Source of the DNA: Nocardioides perillae
GTDB taxonomy: Bacteria > Actinomycetota > Actinomycetes > Propionibacteriales > Nocardioidaceae
Reading direction: 5' to 3'
DNA length: 64,000 nt
Assembly (NCBI RefSeq): GCF_013409425.1
Contig: NZ_JACCAC010000001.1
Coordinates: 620,001 to 684,000 of the forward strand
Numbering within the stretch: position 1 is the stretch's first letter; each line of letters begins with the position of its first letter. Both the position numbers and the translations under genes were made by a program. Below the pieces are notes generated by a model that saw nothing but the letters and a program-made list of their open reading frames with translations, did no database searches and was not told where the DNA came from. Shown here one piece after another: positions 25,623 to 33,688 of the stretch.

Positions 25623-26036
25623 ATGTCCGCCCAGTCCGTCGTCGTCGTCCTGCTCGTGCTCACGCTCGCGGTGGCCGTCGCCGCCCTCGTGGTGGCGCTG
25701 TCCGCCCGGGGCCGGCGCCGTCCCGCGGGGGAGGCCGGCGTCGACGCGGTGCCGCAGGACGTCCACGGTCTGCGGCAGGAGGTCGCCGCCCTGCGCCAGG
25801 AGGTCGGCGACGCCCTGCGGCACCTGTCGGTGGTGCGCTACGACGCCTTCGGCGACATGGGCGGCCACCTGTCGTGGTCGCTCGCCCTGCTCGACGACCA
25901 CGGCCACGGTGTCGTGCTCACCTCCATCCACGGGCGCTCCGAGGCGCGCACCTACGCCAAGTCGGTCAGCGCCTGGGCGTCCGAGCAGCAGCTCTCGCCC
26001 GAGGAGGCCGAGGCGATCGCGCACGCCCGGCCCTGA
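25623..26036 (+). CDS. DUF4446 family membrane-anchored protein
   Basis: 137 residues. A single N-terminal membrane helix (VVVVLLVLTLAVAVAALVVAL) is followed by a short coiled coil (LRQEVAALRQEVGDALRHL) and the conserved core VVRYDAFGDMGGHLSWSLALLDDHGHGVVLTSI. This matches DUF4446, found in Gram-positive bacteria, function unknown. TAGGCT lies 7 nt before the ATG. It is divergent from larB, and two 58-bp repeats follow the stop. Confidence 0.88.
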   Translation: MSAQSVVVVLLVLTLAVAVAALVVALSARGRRRPAGEAGVDAVPQDVHGLRQEVAALRQEVGDALRHLSVVRYDAFGDMGGHLSWSLALLDDHGHGVVLTSIHGRSEARTYAKSVSAWASEQQLSPEEAEAIAHARP

Positions 26037-26099
26037 CGGCGTACCCCCGCCCCGGCCCGCCCCGGCCCGCCCTCACTCGCCCGGCCCGCCCTCACCCGG

Positions 26100-26157
26100 C
26101 AATTGCTGACCTGTCGCCCACCTACCGGTCGGTAACCGGGCGACAACCCAGCAATTG
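26100..26157. repeat. 58-bp CAATTG-bounded palindromic repeat, copy 2
   Basis: It starts CAATTGCTGACCTGTCGCCC and ends GGGCGACAACCCAGCAATTG; arms pair at 17 of 20 positions. The centre CCTACCGGTCGGTAACC is close to that of copy 1. It lies between the convergent DUF4446 and pheA genes. Confidence 0.85.
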
Positions 26158-26204
26158 CCCCCTGGGACGGCGGGGCGGTCGCCAGTCGGTCGTCCGGACG
26201 AGCG

Positions 26205-26262
26205 CAATTGTGCGGAACGGAGCGGTGCTACCAGCCGGTAACCGTCCTCCTCGGCACAATTG
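26205..26262. repeat. 58-bp CAATTG-bounded palindromic repeat, copy 3 (diverged)
   Basis: It starts CAATTGTGC and ends GCACAATTG. With GCG/CGC flanks the outer stem is 12 perfect pairs. The centre GCTACCAGCCGGTAACC resembles copies 1 and 2, but the inner arms have changed. The length is again exactly 58 bp. Confidence 0.75.
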
Positions 26263-26313
26263 CGCCCGACGGGACGCCGGCCGCGCCCCCACGGCGTACG
26301 GCGCGCCCCACCG

Positions 26314-27204
26314 TCAGCGGCTGCGCCAGGGGTCGGCGGGGTAGGTGCCGAGGACGGTCACCTCGTGGGTGAAGAAGCGCAGCTCCTCGAGCGCGCGGGC
26401 CAGCGGCGGGTCGTCGGGGTGGCCGTCGACCTCGGCGAGGAACTGGGTGGCGGTGAAGGCGCCGTCGACCATGTAGCTCTCGAGCTTGGTCATGTTCACG
26501 CCGTTGGTGGCGAAGCCGCCCAACGCCTTGTAGAGCGCGGCGGGGATGTTGCGCACGTCGAAGACGAAGGTCGTGACGACCGGCCCCGCGCCGCGCGGGG
26601 CGACGTCGGGCTCGGGGGAGAGGACGACGAACCGGGTCGTGTTGTGGTCCTCGTCCTCCACGTCCTCGCGCAGCACCTCGAGGCCGTAGATCTCCGCGGC
26701 GAGCGGCGGGGCGATGGCCGCCTGCGTGACGTCGCCGGCGTCGCGCACCTCGCGCGCCGCGCCCGCGGTGTCGCCCGAGACCAGCGGCGTCAGGCCCAGC
26801 TCGCGGATCACCTGGCGGCACTGGCCCAGCGCGTGCACGTGGCTGTGCACGGTGCGGATCGTCGACACGCTCGCGCCCGGCACGGCCATGAGGTGGAAGC
26901 GGATGCGCAGGAACCGCTCGCCCACGATGTGCAGGCCCGAGGTCGGCAGGAAGTGGTGGATGTCGGCGACCCGCCCCGCGATCGAGTTGTCGATGGGGAT
27001 CATCGCCAGGTCGGCGTCGCCGCCCTGCACCGCGGCGAAGACGTCCTCGAACGACGCGCACGGCACCGCCTCCCAGTCGGGGTAGGCGTCGCGGCACACG
27101 ATGTGGCTGTTGGCGCCGGGCTCGCCCTGGTAGGCGATGCGGCCGGGCGCGGAGCGCGCGGAGGGAGCCGAGGGCGGGGAGGGCGTCGTCACCGGCCCCA
27201 TCAT
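26314..27204 (-). CDS. pheA: Prephenate dehydratase
   Basis: 296 residues. The catalytic domain has IAYQGEPGANSHIVC, DADLAMIPIDNSIAGRV and the TRF motif in HNTTRFVVLS. The C-terminal ACT domain has RNIPAALYKALGGFATNGVNMTKLESY, the phenylalanine-binding GALV/ESRP-type region. It converts prephenate to phenylpyruvate and should be inhibited by phenylalanine. No chorismate mutase is fused. The tandem ATG pair at 27204/27201 is chosen, though the first 30 residues are Ser/Pro/Ala-rich. Confidence 0.94.
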   Translation of the reverse strand: MMGPVTTPSPPSAPSARSAPGRIAYQGEPGANSHIVCRDAYPDWEAVPCASFEDVFAAVQGGDADLAMIPIDNSIAGRVADIHHFLPTSGLHIVGERFLRIRFHLMAVPGASVSTIRTVHSHVHALGQCRQVIRELGLTPLVSGDTAGAAREVRDAGDVTQAAIAPPLAAEIYGLEVLREDVEDEDHNTTRFVVLSPEPDVAPRGAGPVVTTFVFDVRNIPAALYKALGGFATNGVNMTKLESYMVDGAFTATQFLAEVDGHPDDPPLARALEELRFFTHEVTVLGTYPADPWRSR

Positions 27205-27319
27205 GCCGACGCCGCGCCGCGGCCGGGTGGCGCCCTCGGGCAACCGGTCGCATCATGAGGCGTCTGGAGGGGTGAGAGGCGCCCGCGACGGGTCGGGCGC
27301 GGCAGGCAGGGGGACGACG

Positions 27320-27862
27320 ATGACCGGAGTGGTCGAGGCGCCGGAGGCGCCGGACCGGGGGCGGGCGGGTGAGCTCGCGCGCCACGTGTACGCCGCGCAC
27401 CGGCTCGCACTGGTCAGGCTGGCGGTGCTGCTGGTCGACGAGACCGCGGCGGCGGAGGACGTCGTGCAGGACGCGTTCGCCGCGTTCGTGGCGCGCGCGC
27501 CGCGGGTGCGCGACGAGCAGGCGGCGCTCGCCTACCTCCGCACCTCGGTGGTCAACGGTGCCCGCTCCGCGCTGCGGCGCCGCCGCACCGCCCGCGGCTA
27601 CACCCCGCCGCAGCCGGTCGCGCCCGACGGGCCCGACGACCTCGCCGTGCTGGGGGAGGAGCACCGCGCGGTGCTGGCCGCCCTCGCGACCCTGCCGCAG
27701 CGGCGGCGCGAGGTGGTGGTCCTGCGCTACTGGTCCGGACTGTCGGAGCAGGAGATCGCCGAGGCGCTCGGGATCAGCCGAGGCGCCGTGAAGTCGACCG
27801 CGAGCCGCGCGCTCGCGCAGCTCGAGGTGGCGCTCGGCGCCACGCAGGAGGGGGCACGATGA
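27320..27862 (+). CDS. SigE-family ECF RNA polymerase sigma factor
   Basis: 180 residues. Region 2 is RHVYAAHRLALVRLAVLLVDETAAAEDVVQDAFAAFV, and region 4 is ALATLPQRRREVVVLRYWSGLSEQEIAEALGISRGAVKSTASRAL. This layout is typical of the actinobacterial SigE family (TIGR02983). CAGGGGGA precedes the ATG at 27320. The stop overlaps the start of the next gene (ATGA), whose membrane-anchored product may be the cognate anti-sigma factor. It is divergent from pheA. Confidence 0.92.
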   Translation: MTGVVEAPEAPDRGRAGELARHVYAAHRLALVRLAVLLVDETAAAEDVVQDAFAAFVARAPRVRDEQAALAYLRTSVVNGARSALRRRRTARGYTPPQPVAPDGPDDLAVLGEEHRAVLAALATLPQRRREVVVLRYWSGLSEQEIAEALGISRGAVKSTASRALAQLEVALGATQEGAR

Positions 27863-29154
27863 GCACCGCAGTCGAGCAGCGGCTGGCCGCCGCGCTGGAG
27901 GCCCGGGCCGAGCTGGTCGGCCCCGAGCACCTCACGCCCTCCCCGCTCCCCGACCCCGCGCTGCCCGGGCCTGCCCGGCTCGACCCCGGCGACCCCGGCG
28001 ACGCCGGCGAGCCCGGGCCCGGCGCGTGGCGGCGCCGTGCGACGTACGCCGCCGTGGCGGCCGCCGCCGTCGCCGTCCTGGCCGTGCCGGTGTGGCTCGC
28101 CGACGGTCCGGGCGAGCGGCGGCCGGCGCCGGCCGACGTGCCCGCGCCCGACGGCTGGGTCGGCGGCACCGGCCGCACCGGCCCCGGGGCCGACCTGCCC
28201 GGCAACCGGGTCAGCACCGACCTCGATGGCGACGGCGCGCCCGACACGCTGTGGCTGCGCGCCCCGGCGCCGGAGGGACCGGCCGGCCCGGTGCGGCTCG
28301 AGGCGCTGCTCTCGAGCGATCCCGACGAGGTCCGGTGGACGGTGCTGCGCCGGGCCGGCTCGGGCGCCCAGCTCGAGGGCGCCTACGGCCCCGGAGGGCT
28401 CGACCTGCGCCTCGACGACGAGCCGGGCAGCGAGGTGCTGGTGCTCTTCGAGCCGGAGGGTGCCGACCAGTACGGGCTCGCCGCCGTCGACCTCGTCGGA
28501 GGTCGTCTCGTCGAGGCCGACGTCGACGCCGGGGACACCGGGGCGCCGTTCGCGCTGGGCCTCGACGCCGACCGGCGCCGGGTGCACTTCGGGGTGCTCG
28601 ACGACGCCCGCCTGGTGACTGCCCGCACGCGGGAGCCGGCGACGGACGAGGTGCGCTACCGCCGCAGCCAGGCATGGACCTGGGACCTCCGGGCGCCGAC
28701 GGCGCCGGGCGAGCGCCCGGTGCTGGTGCCGACGCCGCGCGACGACGTCTGCCGCGACGACTACGGCTACGGCTTCGGCGACTGCCGGCCGGGCTCCGAC
28801 CGCCCGCTGGACCTCGACCCGCCGGTCGGCGAGGGCGACAACCCCTCCGACGTCGTCCCGGACTTCTACCCCGACGTCACGCGCCGGCTCGGGCCGGGGG
28901 AGGCCTTCCGCTTCACCTCGGTGGCCGGTGCCGGCACGGCGGGCCTCGCCCGACCGGAGGAGGCGCCGCGGCTCGAGGTCGAGCTCGACGGCACGGCGTA
29001 CGCCGCGACGCTCCCGGCCGGCCTGCCGGCGACCCTGGTTGCGGGCACGGTCGCGGCCGAGGCCGGACCCGGCTTCCTCGTGGTGCGCGGGGCGGATGGC
29101 GAGACCGACTGGAGCGTGTGGCAGGTCCGCGACGGTGCCCTGGTCGAGGTGTAG
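27859..29154 (+). CDS. Membrane-anchored protein encoded after the ECF sigma factor, ends at an in-frame TAG
   Basis: 431 residues. The cytoplasmic N-terminus (about 57 residues) precedes one membrane helix (ATYAAVAAAAVAVLAVPVWLA), then a large extracytoplasmic region with calcium-like acidic stretches (STDLDGDGAPDTLWLR) and beta-rich repeats. The ATGA overlap with the sigma gene suggests an anti-sigma or signal-sensing role, but no ZAS or other anti-sigma motif is visible. The TAG at 29152 is immediately followed, in the same frame, by a GTG-initiated 79-codon frame that reads as its natural continuation. The gene may therefore be truncated by a nonsense change (CAG to TAG). Confidence 0.78.
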   Translation: MSTAVEQRLAAALEARAELVGPEHLTPSPLPDPALPGPARLDPGDPGDAGEPGPGAWRRRATYAAVAAAAVAVLAVPVWLADGPGERRPAPADVPAPDGWVGGTGRTGPGADLPGNRVSTDLDGDGAPDTLWLRAPAPEGPAGPVRLEALLSSDPDEVRWTVLRRAGSGAQLEGAYGPGGLDLRLDDEPGSEVLVLFEPEGADQYGLAAVDLVGGRLVEADVDAGDTGAPFALGLDADRRRVHFGVLDDARLVTARTREPATDEVRYRRSQAWTWDLRAPTAPGERPVLVPTPRDDVCRDDYGYGFGDCRPGSDRPLDLDPPVGEGDNPSDVVPDFYPDVTRRLGPGEAFRFTSVAGAGTAGLARPEEAPRLEVELDGTAYAATLPAGLPATLVAGTVAAEAGPGFLVVRGADGETDWSVWQVRDGALVEV

Positions 29155-29394
29155 GTGCTCGCCGAGGACGTGCCCTTCGGCGATGCCGTGGAGGGTGACG
29201 GCGCGCGGGTGAGCACCCACATCTCCGAGCGGGGGCTGCTCTCGACCCGGGTCGTCACCCCGGGCGGCGACCCCGAGGTCGCGGACGTCGTGACCTGGAG
29301 CCTCGACGACGGCCCGGCGCTGCTGCCGACTCCGATCGCCTGCTTCCGCTTCCCCGCCGACGGCTCCGCGCCCAGCTTCGCCACCCGCTGCTGA
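29155..29394 (+). CDS. Likely C-terminal continuation of the preceding protein, separated by TAG
   Basis: 79 codons from GTG 29155, directly after TAG 29152-29154 and in the same frame. The peptide begins VLAEDVPFGDAVEGDGARVS and ends with a Cys. No Shine-Dalgarno or promoter is visible for separate initiation. The composition (GC-rich third positions, Asp/Gly-rich beta structure) matches the upstream part. The simplest reading is one 511-codon gene with an internal stop; readthrough, separate translation or a sequencing error are alternatives. Confidence 0.6.
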   Translation: MLAEDVPFGDAVEGDGARVSTHISERGLLSTRVVTPGGDPEVADVVTWSLDDGPALLPTPIACFRFPADGSAPSFATRC

Positions 29395-29429
29395 GCCCCG
29401 CCGCCCGGCACCCCGGCGGCTCGCATGCA

Positions 29430-29491
29430 ACGCGGTGTCCCGGGTGCTTCCCCAGGGCTCGAGCCCTGGGGAGGCGACGCGGACACCGCGT
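29430..29491. terminator. Bipartite bidirectional hairpin
   Basis: The outer arms ACGCGGTGTCC and GGACACCGCGT pair perfectly over 11 bp. Inside them TCCCCAGGGCTC-GAGCCCTGGGGA (29449-29472) is a perfect 24-bp palindrome. It separates two convergent genes and overlaps the stop codon of the acyl-CoA dehydrogenase gene by one base. It resembles the compound repeats at 31864 and 37947 in style but not in sequence. Confidence 0.7.
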
Positions 29492-31182
29492 CACATGGCG
29501 GCAGGGGCCGGTACGTCGACCTCGGCGCGGGCGACCACCGAGCGGAGGTCGAGCCCCGGCGGCAGCGTGCCGAGCGCGCCGCCCCAGTCGCGGCCCAGCC
29601 GGGTGGCGCAGAAGGCGTCGGCCACCGGCTGCGGGGCGTGTCGCACGAGCAGCGAGCCCTGGAGCACGAGCGCCATCAGCTCGACCACCCGACGGGCGCG
29701 CACCTCGAGGTCGTCGGGGTGCGACAGCTCCTTCTTGAGCAGCGCGAGCGCGTCGTCGAGGCGGTGGTCGGCGCCGGCGGCCAGCTCGACCTCGCCGAAG
29801 AACGCCTCGACCGACTGCGGCTCGCGGCCCATCGCCCGCAGCGCGTCGAGCGCCGCGACGTTGCCGGAGCCCTCCCAGATCGAGAGCAGCGGCAGCTCGC
29901 GGTAGATCCGCGGCAGGTCGGAGTCCTCGACGTAGCCGTTGCCGCCGAGGCACTCCAGCGCCTCCGCGGCGTGGATCGGCCCGCGCTTGCACACGGCGTA
30001 CTTCGTGACCGCGAGCGCGAGCCGACGGAAGGCCGCCTCGCCCTCGTCGCCGCGGACCGCGCGGTCGTTGGCGCCGGCGAGGCGCAGCGCGACGGTGGTC
30101 GCGGCCTCCGACTCGACGACGAGGTCGGCCAGCACGTTCTGCATCAGCGGCTGGTCGACCAGCGCGCGGCCGAAGGCGGCGCGGTGGCGGGCGTGGTGGA
30201 CGGCCTGGACGGTGCCGGAGCGCATGCCGGCCGCGGTGCCGAGCACGCAGTCGAGGCGGGTCATGTTGACCATCTCGACGATGGTGCGCACGCCGCGCCC
30301 CTCCTCGCCGACGAGCCAGCCGAGGGCACCGTCGTACTCCACCTCGGAGGAGGCGTTGGAGCGGTTGCCCAGCTTGTCCTTCAGGCGCACGAAGCGCACC
30401 GGGTTGCGGGTGCCGTCGTCGAGCACGCGCGGCACGAGGAAGCACGAGAGGCCGCCGGGTGCCTGGGCCAGGGTGAGGAAGAGGTCCGACATCGGCGCGC
30501 TGGTGAACCACTTGTGGCCCACGAGCCGGTAGGAGCCGTCGAGCTGCGGCGCGGCGGTCGTGGTGTTGGCACGGACGTCGGAGCCGCCCTGCTTCTCGGT
30601 CATCGACATGCCCGCGATCAGCCCCTGCTTGGTGCCGGGCGCGCGCAGGCCGGGGTCGTAGGTGCGGTTGGTGAGCAGCGGCTCGAAGCGGCCGGCGAGC
30701 TCGGGGTCCGCGCGCAGGGCGGGGACGACGGCGTACGTCATGGAGACGGGGCAGCCGTGGCCCGCGTCGACGTTCCAGGCCAGGAAGCCGGCGGCACGCG
30801 CGACGTGGGCGCCCGGGCGGTCGTCGGCCCAGGGCGCGCCGTGGAGCCCGTGCGCGACGGCGGTGGCCATCAGCTGGTGGTAGGCGGGCTGGTAGTCCAC
30901 CTCGTCGACGCGGTGGCCGTAGCGGTCGTGGGTGCGCAGCACCGGGGGGTGCCGCTCGGCGAGGCGGCCCCACTCCTGCGCCTCGGCGGAGCCCGCCAGC
31001 CGGCCGAGCGCGTGCAGGTCGTCCTCCGCCCAGCCGGCGCCCTCGCGGTGCAGGCCCTCGAGCAGCGCGGGGTCCTGCGCGGTGTCGTGGCCGACGAGCG
31101 GCGGCGCCTGGTTGGCGACCGTGTGGGTGCCGAGGTCGGCGAGCGGGGCGGCGCCGTGGACGGGGCGCGGGGGACGGGTCAT
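29491..31182 (-). CDS. AidB-like acyl-CoA dehydrogenase family protein
   Basis: 563 residues, the long acyl-CoA dehydrogenase subtype. HTVANQAPPLVGHDTAQDPALLEGL near the N-terminus, MSMTEKQGGSDVRANTT, the FAD-site region HKWFTSAPMSDLFLTLAQ, and ALECLGGNGYVEDSDLPRIYRE with LLSIWEGSGNVAALDALRA are those of AidB of the alkylation response. The true acyl substrate is unknown; E. coli AidB has weak isovaleryl-CoA activity and binds DNA. The ATG overlaps the TetR stop (ATGA), so it is the second gene of a TetR-controlled operon. Confidence 0.9.
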   Translation of the reverse strand: MTRPPRPVHGAAPLADLGTHTVANQAPPLVGHDTAQDPALLEGLHREGAGWAEDDLHALGRLAGSAEAQEWGRLAERHPPVLRTHDRYGHRVDEVDYQPAYHQLMATAVAHGLHGAPWADDRPGAHVARAAGFLAWNVDAGHGCPVSMTYAVVPALRADPELAGRFEPLLTNRTYDPGLRAPGTKQGLIAGMSMTEKQGGSDVRANTTTAAPQLDGSYRLVGHKWFTSAPMSDLFLTLAQAPGGLSCFLVPRVLDDGTRNPVRFVRLKDKLGNRSNASSEVEYDGALGWLVGEEGRGVRTIVEMVNMTRLDCVLGTAAGMRSGTVQAVHHARHRAAFGRALVDQPLMQNVLADLVVESEAATTVALRLAGANDRAVRGDEGEAAFRRLALAVTKYAVCKRGPIHAAEALECLGGNGYVEDSDLPRIYRELPLLSIWEGSGNVAALDALRAMGREPQSVEAFFGEVELAAGADHRLDDALALLKKELSHPDDLEVRARRVVELMALVLQGSLLVRHAPQPVADAFCATRLGRDWGGALGTLPPGLDLRSVVARAEVDVPAPAAM

Positions 31183-31811
31183 GGCTGCTCCAGGGGGTGG
31201 CGGGCGCCGAGGGCGCGGACGACGACGCGGGTGAGGGCGGTGACGGTGCTGCGGGCCGGGTCGGTGCCGGGCGCGACCCGCCCCTCGTGGAGGGGTACGA
31301 CGAGCGCCTCGGCGATCGCGCCGACGACCGCGGCGGCGGTGACCTCCGGGTCCTGGGCCGGCAGCTCCCCGGAGGCGACCCCCTCGGCCACGAGCGCGGC
31401 GAAGAGGTCGCGGTAGGCGCGGCGGAAGGCGAGCCGCTCGGCCTCGACCAGCGGGTCGACCGGCTCGGCGAGCAGCGCCCACGCCATGCGGGGGGCCCGC
31501 AGCGCGCGGGTGGCGAAGGTCTGCACCCCCGCTGCCGCCCGCTCGCTCACGGGCCCGCTGCCGGCCAGCGCCGCCGCGACGGCCGCGACCTCGCGCGCGG
31601 TCGCGACGCGGAAGACCTCGGCGAAGAGCGCGCCCTTGCCGGCGTGGTGGCGGTAGACGCTGCCCGTCGCGACGCCGGCCCGCTCGGCGACCGCGGCGAC
31701 CGAGCACCCGGCGTACCCGTGCTCGGCGACGAGCTCGCTCGCCGCCTGCACGAGCGTGCTGCGGGTGGCGTCGAGCCGCTCCTGCACGGCGGTGCTGCGG
31801 CGGTAGGGCAC
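31179..31811 (-). CDS. TetR family regulator
   Basis: 210 residues from GTG 31811. The HTH reads RSTLVQAASELVAEHGYAGCSVAAVAERAGVATGSVYRHHAGKGALFAEVF. The C-terminal domain is variable, as expected for ligand binding. It is the first gene of an operon with an AidB-like acyl-CoA dehydrogenase, so an acyl-CoA or fatty acid inducer is plausible. The palindrome TGAACCGCCGTTCA lies 8 nt upstream of the start and is a likely autoregulatory operator. Confidence 0.9.
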   Translation of the reverse strand: MPYRRSTAVQERLDATRSTLVQAASELVAEHGYAGCSVAAVAERAGVATGSVYRHHAGKGALFAEVFRVATAREVAAVAAALAGSGPVSERAAAGVQTFATRALRAPRMAWALLAEPVDPLVEAERLAFRRAYRDLFAALVAEGVASGELPAQDPEVTAAAVVGAIAEALVVPLHEGRVAPGTDPARSTVTALTRVVVRALGARHPLEQP

Positions 31812-31819
31812 GCAAGCAT

Positions 31820-31833
31820 TGAACCGCCGTTCA
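31820..31833. promoter_or_regulatory. Putative TetR operator
   Basis: TGAACCGCCGTTCA has perfect outer TGAAC/GTTCA half-sites. It lies just upstream of the TetR start on the minus strand. Confidence 0.5.
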
Positions 31834-31863
31834 CAGCTTGGCGGCAAGTATCCACCTCGGCAT

Positions 31864-31950
31864 GAGTCCCCGGCTGACCGGGGACTCCTGCACTTGTGGC
31901 CCAAGAACTCGGGGCACAAGTGAGGGAGTCACCGGTCGACCGGTGACTCC
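31864..31950. repeat. Compound palindromic repeat with CACTTGTG core, copy 1
   Basis: Three structures lie in a row. GAGTCCCCGG-CTGA-CCGGGGACTC (31864-31887) is a perfect hairpin. The 32-nt core 31891-31922 begins CACTTGTGGCCCAAGAACTC and ends CACAAGTG. GGAGTCACCGGTC-GACCGGTGACTCC (31925-31950) is a perfect 26-bp palindrome. A related compound repeat is at 37947-38011. It lies downstream of the lipid-kinase fusion gene and may act as its terminator. Confidence 0.85.
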
Positions 31951-31961
31951 GACAGCCCGGC

Positions 31962-33560
31962 TCAGCGCGGCACGCGCACCAGCAACCGGCCGTGGACGCA
32001 GCGCATGCGCAGCTCGCGGCCGGGTCCGACGGAGTCGCCGTCGAGCTGGCGGGGGACGTCGGCGGAGGCGCGGACGACCACCTCGGCGCCGGTCATGCGG
32101 TTGATCAGCTCGTCGGTGCGCGTGGCCTTGGCGAGCACCCGCATCGCGAGCGGGATCCACGAGACGAAGCGCTGCGGGTGCAGCATCACGACGTCGAGCT
32201 GGCCGTCGTCGATGGCGGCGTCGGGCAGCAGCGGCATGCCGGCCTGCAGGTAGCCGACGTTGCCGACCACGACCGTCCGGGCGCGGTGCCGCGAGAAGGG
32301 GCCGCCGTCGACGGAGACCTCGACCTTCATCGCGGGGAACATCAGCGACCGGAAGCCGGAGATCACGTAGGCGAGCCAGCCGACCTTCTTCTTGATGTCC
32401 TCGTTGACGCCCTCCATGATCGCGGCGTCGAAGCCCATGCCGGCCATGACCATGAAGTGGGTGTCCTCGATGCCGTCGCCGCTGACCTCGACCAGGTCGA
32501 TGGCGCGGTCCTGGCCGTGCAGGGCCACGTCGATGGCCGAGCGGATGTAGAGCGGGATCGCCAGGTTGCGCGCCAGCAGGTTGCCCGTGCCGGCCGGCAC
32601 GATGCCGACGGGGATGCCGGTGCCGGCGAGCTCGGCGCAGACCTCGCGCACGGTGCCGTCCCCGCCGCAGACCAGCACGAGGTCGGCGCCGGCGACCGCG
32701 GCGGCCTCCGCCATGCCGGTGCCGGGGTCCTCGACGGTGGTGGTGTGCCAGGCGTGCACGGTCCAGCCGGCGTCGCCGGCCATCGCCTCGACCAGGGCGC
32801 GGAAGGCGCCCGGGTCCTCGACCTTGATCGGGTTGAGCACGACCGCGAGCTTCTTCTCCGAGGCGTAGACCTCCGGCAGCGGCTCGGCGGCCACCGCGTG
32901 CCCCCGCGGCTCCGGCGAGACGACCACCGTCGCGAGCAGCACGACGCCCACGCCGAGCAGCACCCCGGCGACCACGTCGGTGGGGTAGTGCCGCCCCAGC
33001 AGCACCCGGTCGAGGCAGACCAGCACCACCAGCGCGAGACCGACCACGCCGACGAAGCGGCGCGCCGCGGCCCGCCGCGCGAAGACCCCCACGAGCACGA
33101 CGCAGACGCCGACGAAGGCCGTGACCGACGAGGCGTGCCCCGAGGGGAACGCCCCGCTCTCGAGGTACGCCGAGGCGTCCTGCCAGTCCGGACGCACCCG
33201 GCCGATCCCGCTCTTGAGCCCCGCCGTGGCGAGCGCGGTCACGACCATGACGGCGACGGTGAACGCCGCGGCGCGGCGCTGGCCGCGCAGCGCCAGCAGG
33301 CCCGCGAGCACGACCGTGGCCACCGTCATCCCGACGGTGCCCAGGGCGACCTCGACCACGCGCAGCACGTCGCGCAGCCAGTCGACCCCGGTGGCCCAGG
33401 ACTGCGCCGGCTGGCCCCGGTCGTCGAGGCGCGCGAGCGGACCCCAGGCGGTGTCGACGGCCAGGGCGAGCAGCGCGAGGAGTGCGAGGCACGCGACCGC
33501 TGCGGCGAGCCGGGCGGCGCGCGGGCGGTCGAGGGGGGAGTCCAGCACGCAGGGCAGCAT
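31962..33560 (-). CDS. PAP2 phosphatase fused to a diacylglycerol/lipid kinase
   Basis: 532 residues. Residues about 15-215 hold five to six membrane helices with the PAP2 motifs [21 protein letters not shown] and [16 protein letters not shown]. Residues about 235-530 are a DAGK catalytic domain: [32 protein letters not shown] and [19 protein letters not shown]. The two activities are opposite on paper (dephosphorylate versus phosphorylate a lipid), so it may interconvert undecaprenyl or glycerolipid phosphates. NCBI-type annotations know this fusion in actinobacteria. It is divergent from serS. Confidence 0.92.
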   Translation of the reverse strand: MLPCVLDSPLDRPRAARLAAAVACLALLALLALAVDTAWGPLARLDDRGQPAQSWATGVDWLRDVLRVVEVALGTVGMTVATVVLAGLLALRGQRRAAAFTVAVMVVTALATAGLKSGIGRVRPDWQDASAYLESGAFPSGHASSVTAFVGVCVVLVGVFARRAAARRFVGVVGLALVVLVCLDRVLLGRHYPTDVVAGVLLGVGVVLLATVVVSPEPRGHAVAAEPLPEVYASEKKLAVVLNPIKVEDPGAFRALVEAMAGDAGWTVHAWHTTTVEDPGTGMAEAAAVAGADLVLVCGGDGTVREVCAELAGTGIPVGIVPAGTGNLLARNLAIPLYIRSAIDVALHGQDRAIDLVEVSGDGIEDTHFMVMAGMGFDAAIMEGVNEDIKKKVGWLAYVISGFRSLMFPAMKVEVSVDGGPFSRHRARTVVVGNVGYLQAGMPLLPDAAIDDGQLDVVMLHPQRFVSWIPLAMRVLAKATRTDELINRMTGAEVVVRASADVPRQLDGDSVGPGRELRMRCVHGRLLVRVPR

Positions 33561-33616
33561 GCCACCGCGCCGCGCCCCGGACCCCATCTCGGGGGCGTGG
33601 GCCTCGCCGCCCCCGT

Positions 33617-33622
33617 TAGCCT
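33617..33622 (+). promoter_or_regulatory. Putative -10 box for the serS leader
   Basis: TAGCCT lies 6 nt before GTG 33629, the spacing seen at other leaderless starts in this window. Confidence 0.55.
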
Positions 33623-33628
33623 CTCCCC

Positions 33629-33688
33629 GTGACCTCACCCCACGACGAGCACCGCTGCGCTCCCCTCGACGCGGGGGCCTCGAGGTGA
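33629..33688 (+). CDS. Putative 19-residue leader peptide upstream of serS
   Basis: GTG 33629 opens a frame [19 protein letters not shown] that ends at TGA 33686-33688, overlapping the serS GTG at 33685 (GTGA). The GTG lies exactly 6 nt after a TAGCCT box, the leaderless spacing of this genome. The frame contains two serine codons, one being TCA, very rare in such GC-rich DNA. It could make serS translation depend on leader translation and respond to charged tRNA-Ser. It is too short for statistical support, so this is a hypothesis from position and overlap. Confidence 0.5.
   Translation: MTSPHDEHRCAPLDAGASR

Noticed and set aside
33561..33684. T-box riboswitch upstream of serS
   Set aside because: No specifier loop, no AGGGUGGNACCGCG box and no terminator/antiterminator pair can be found in this short region.
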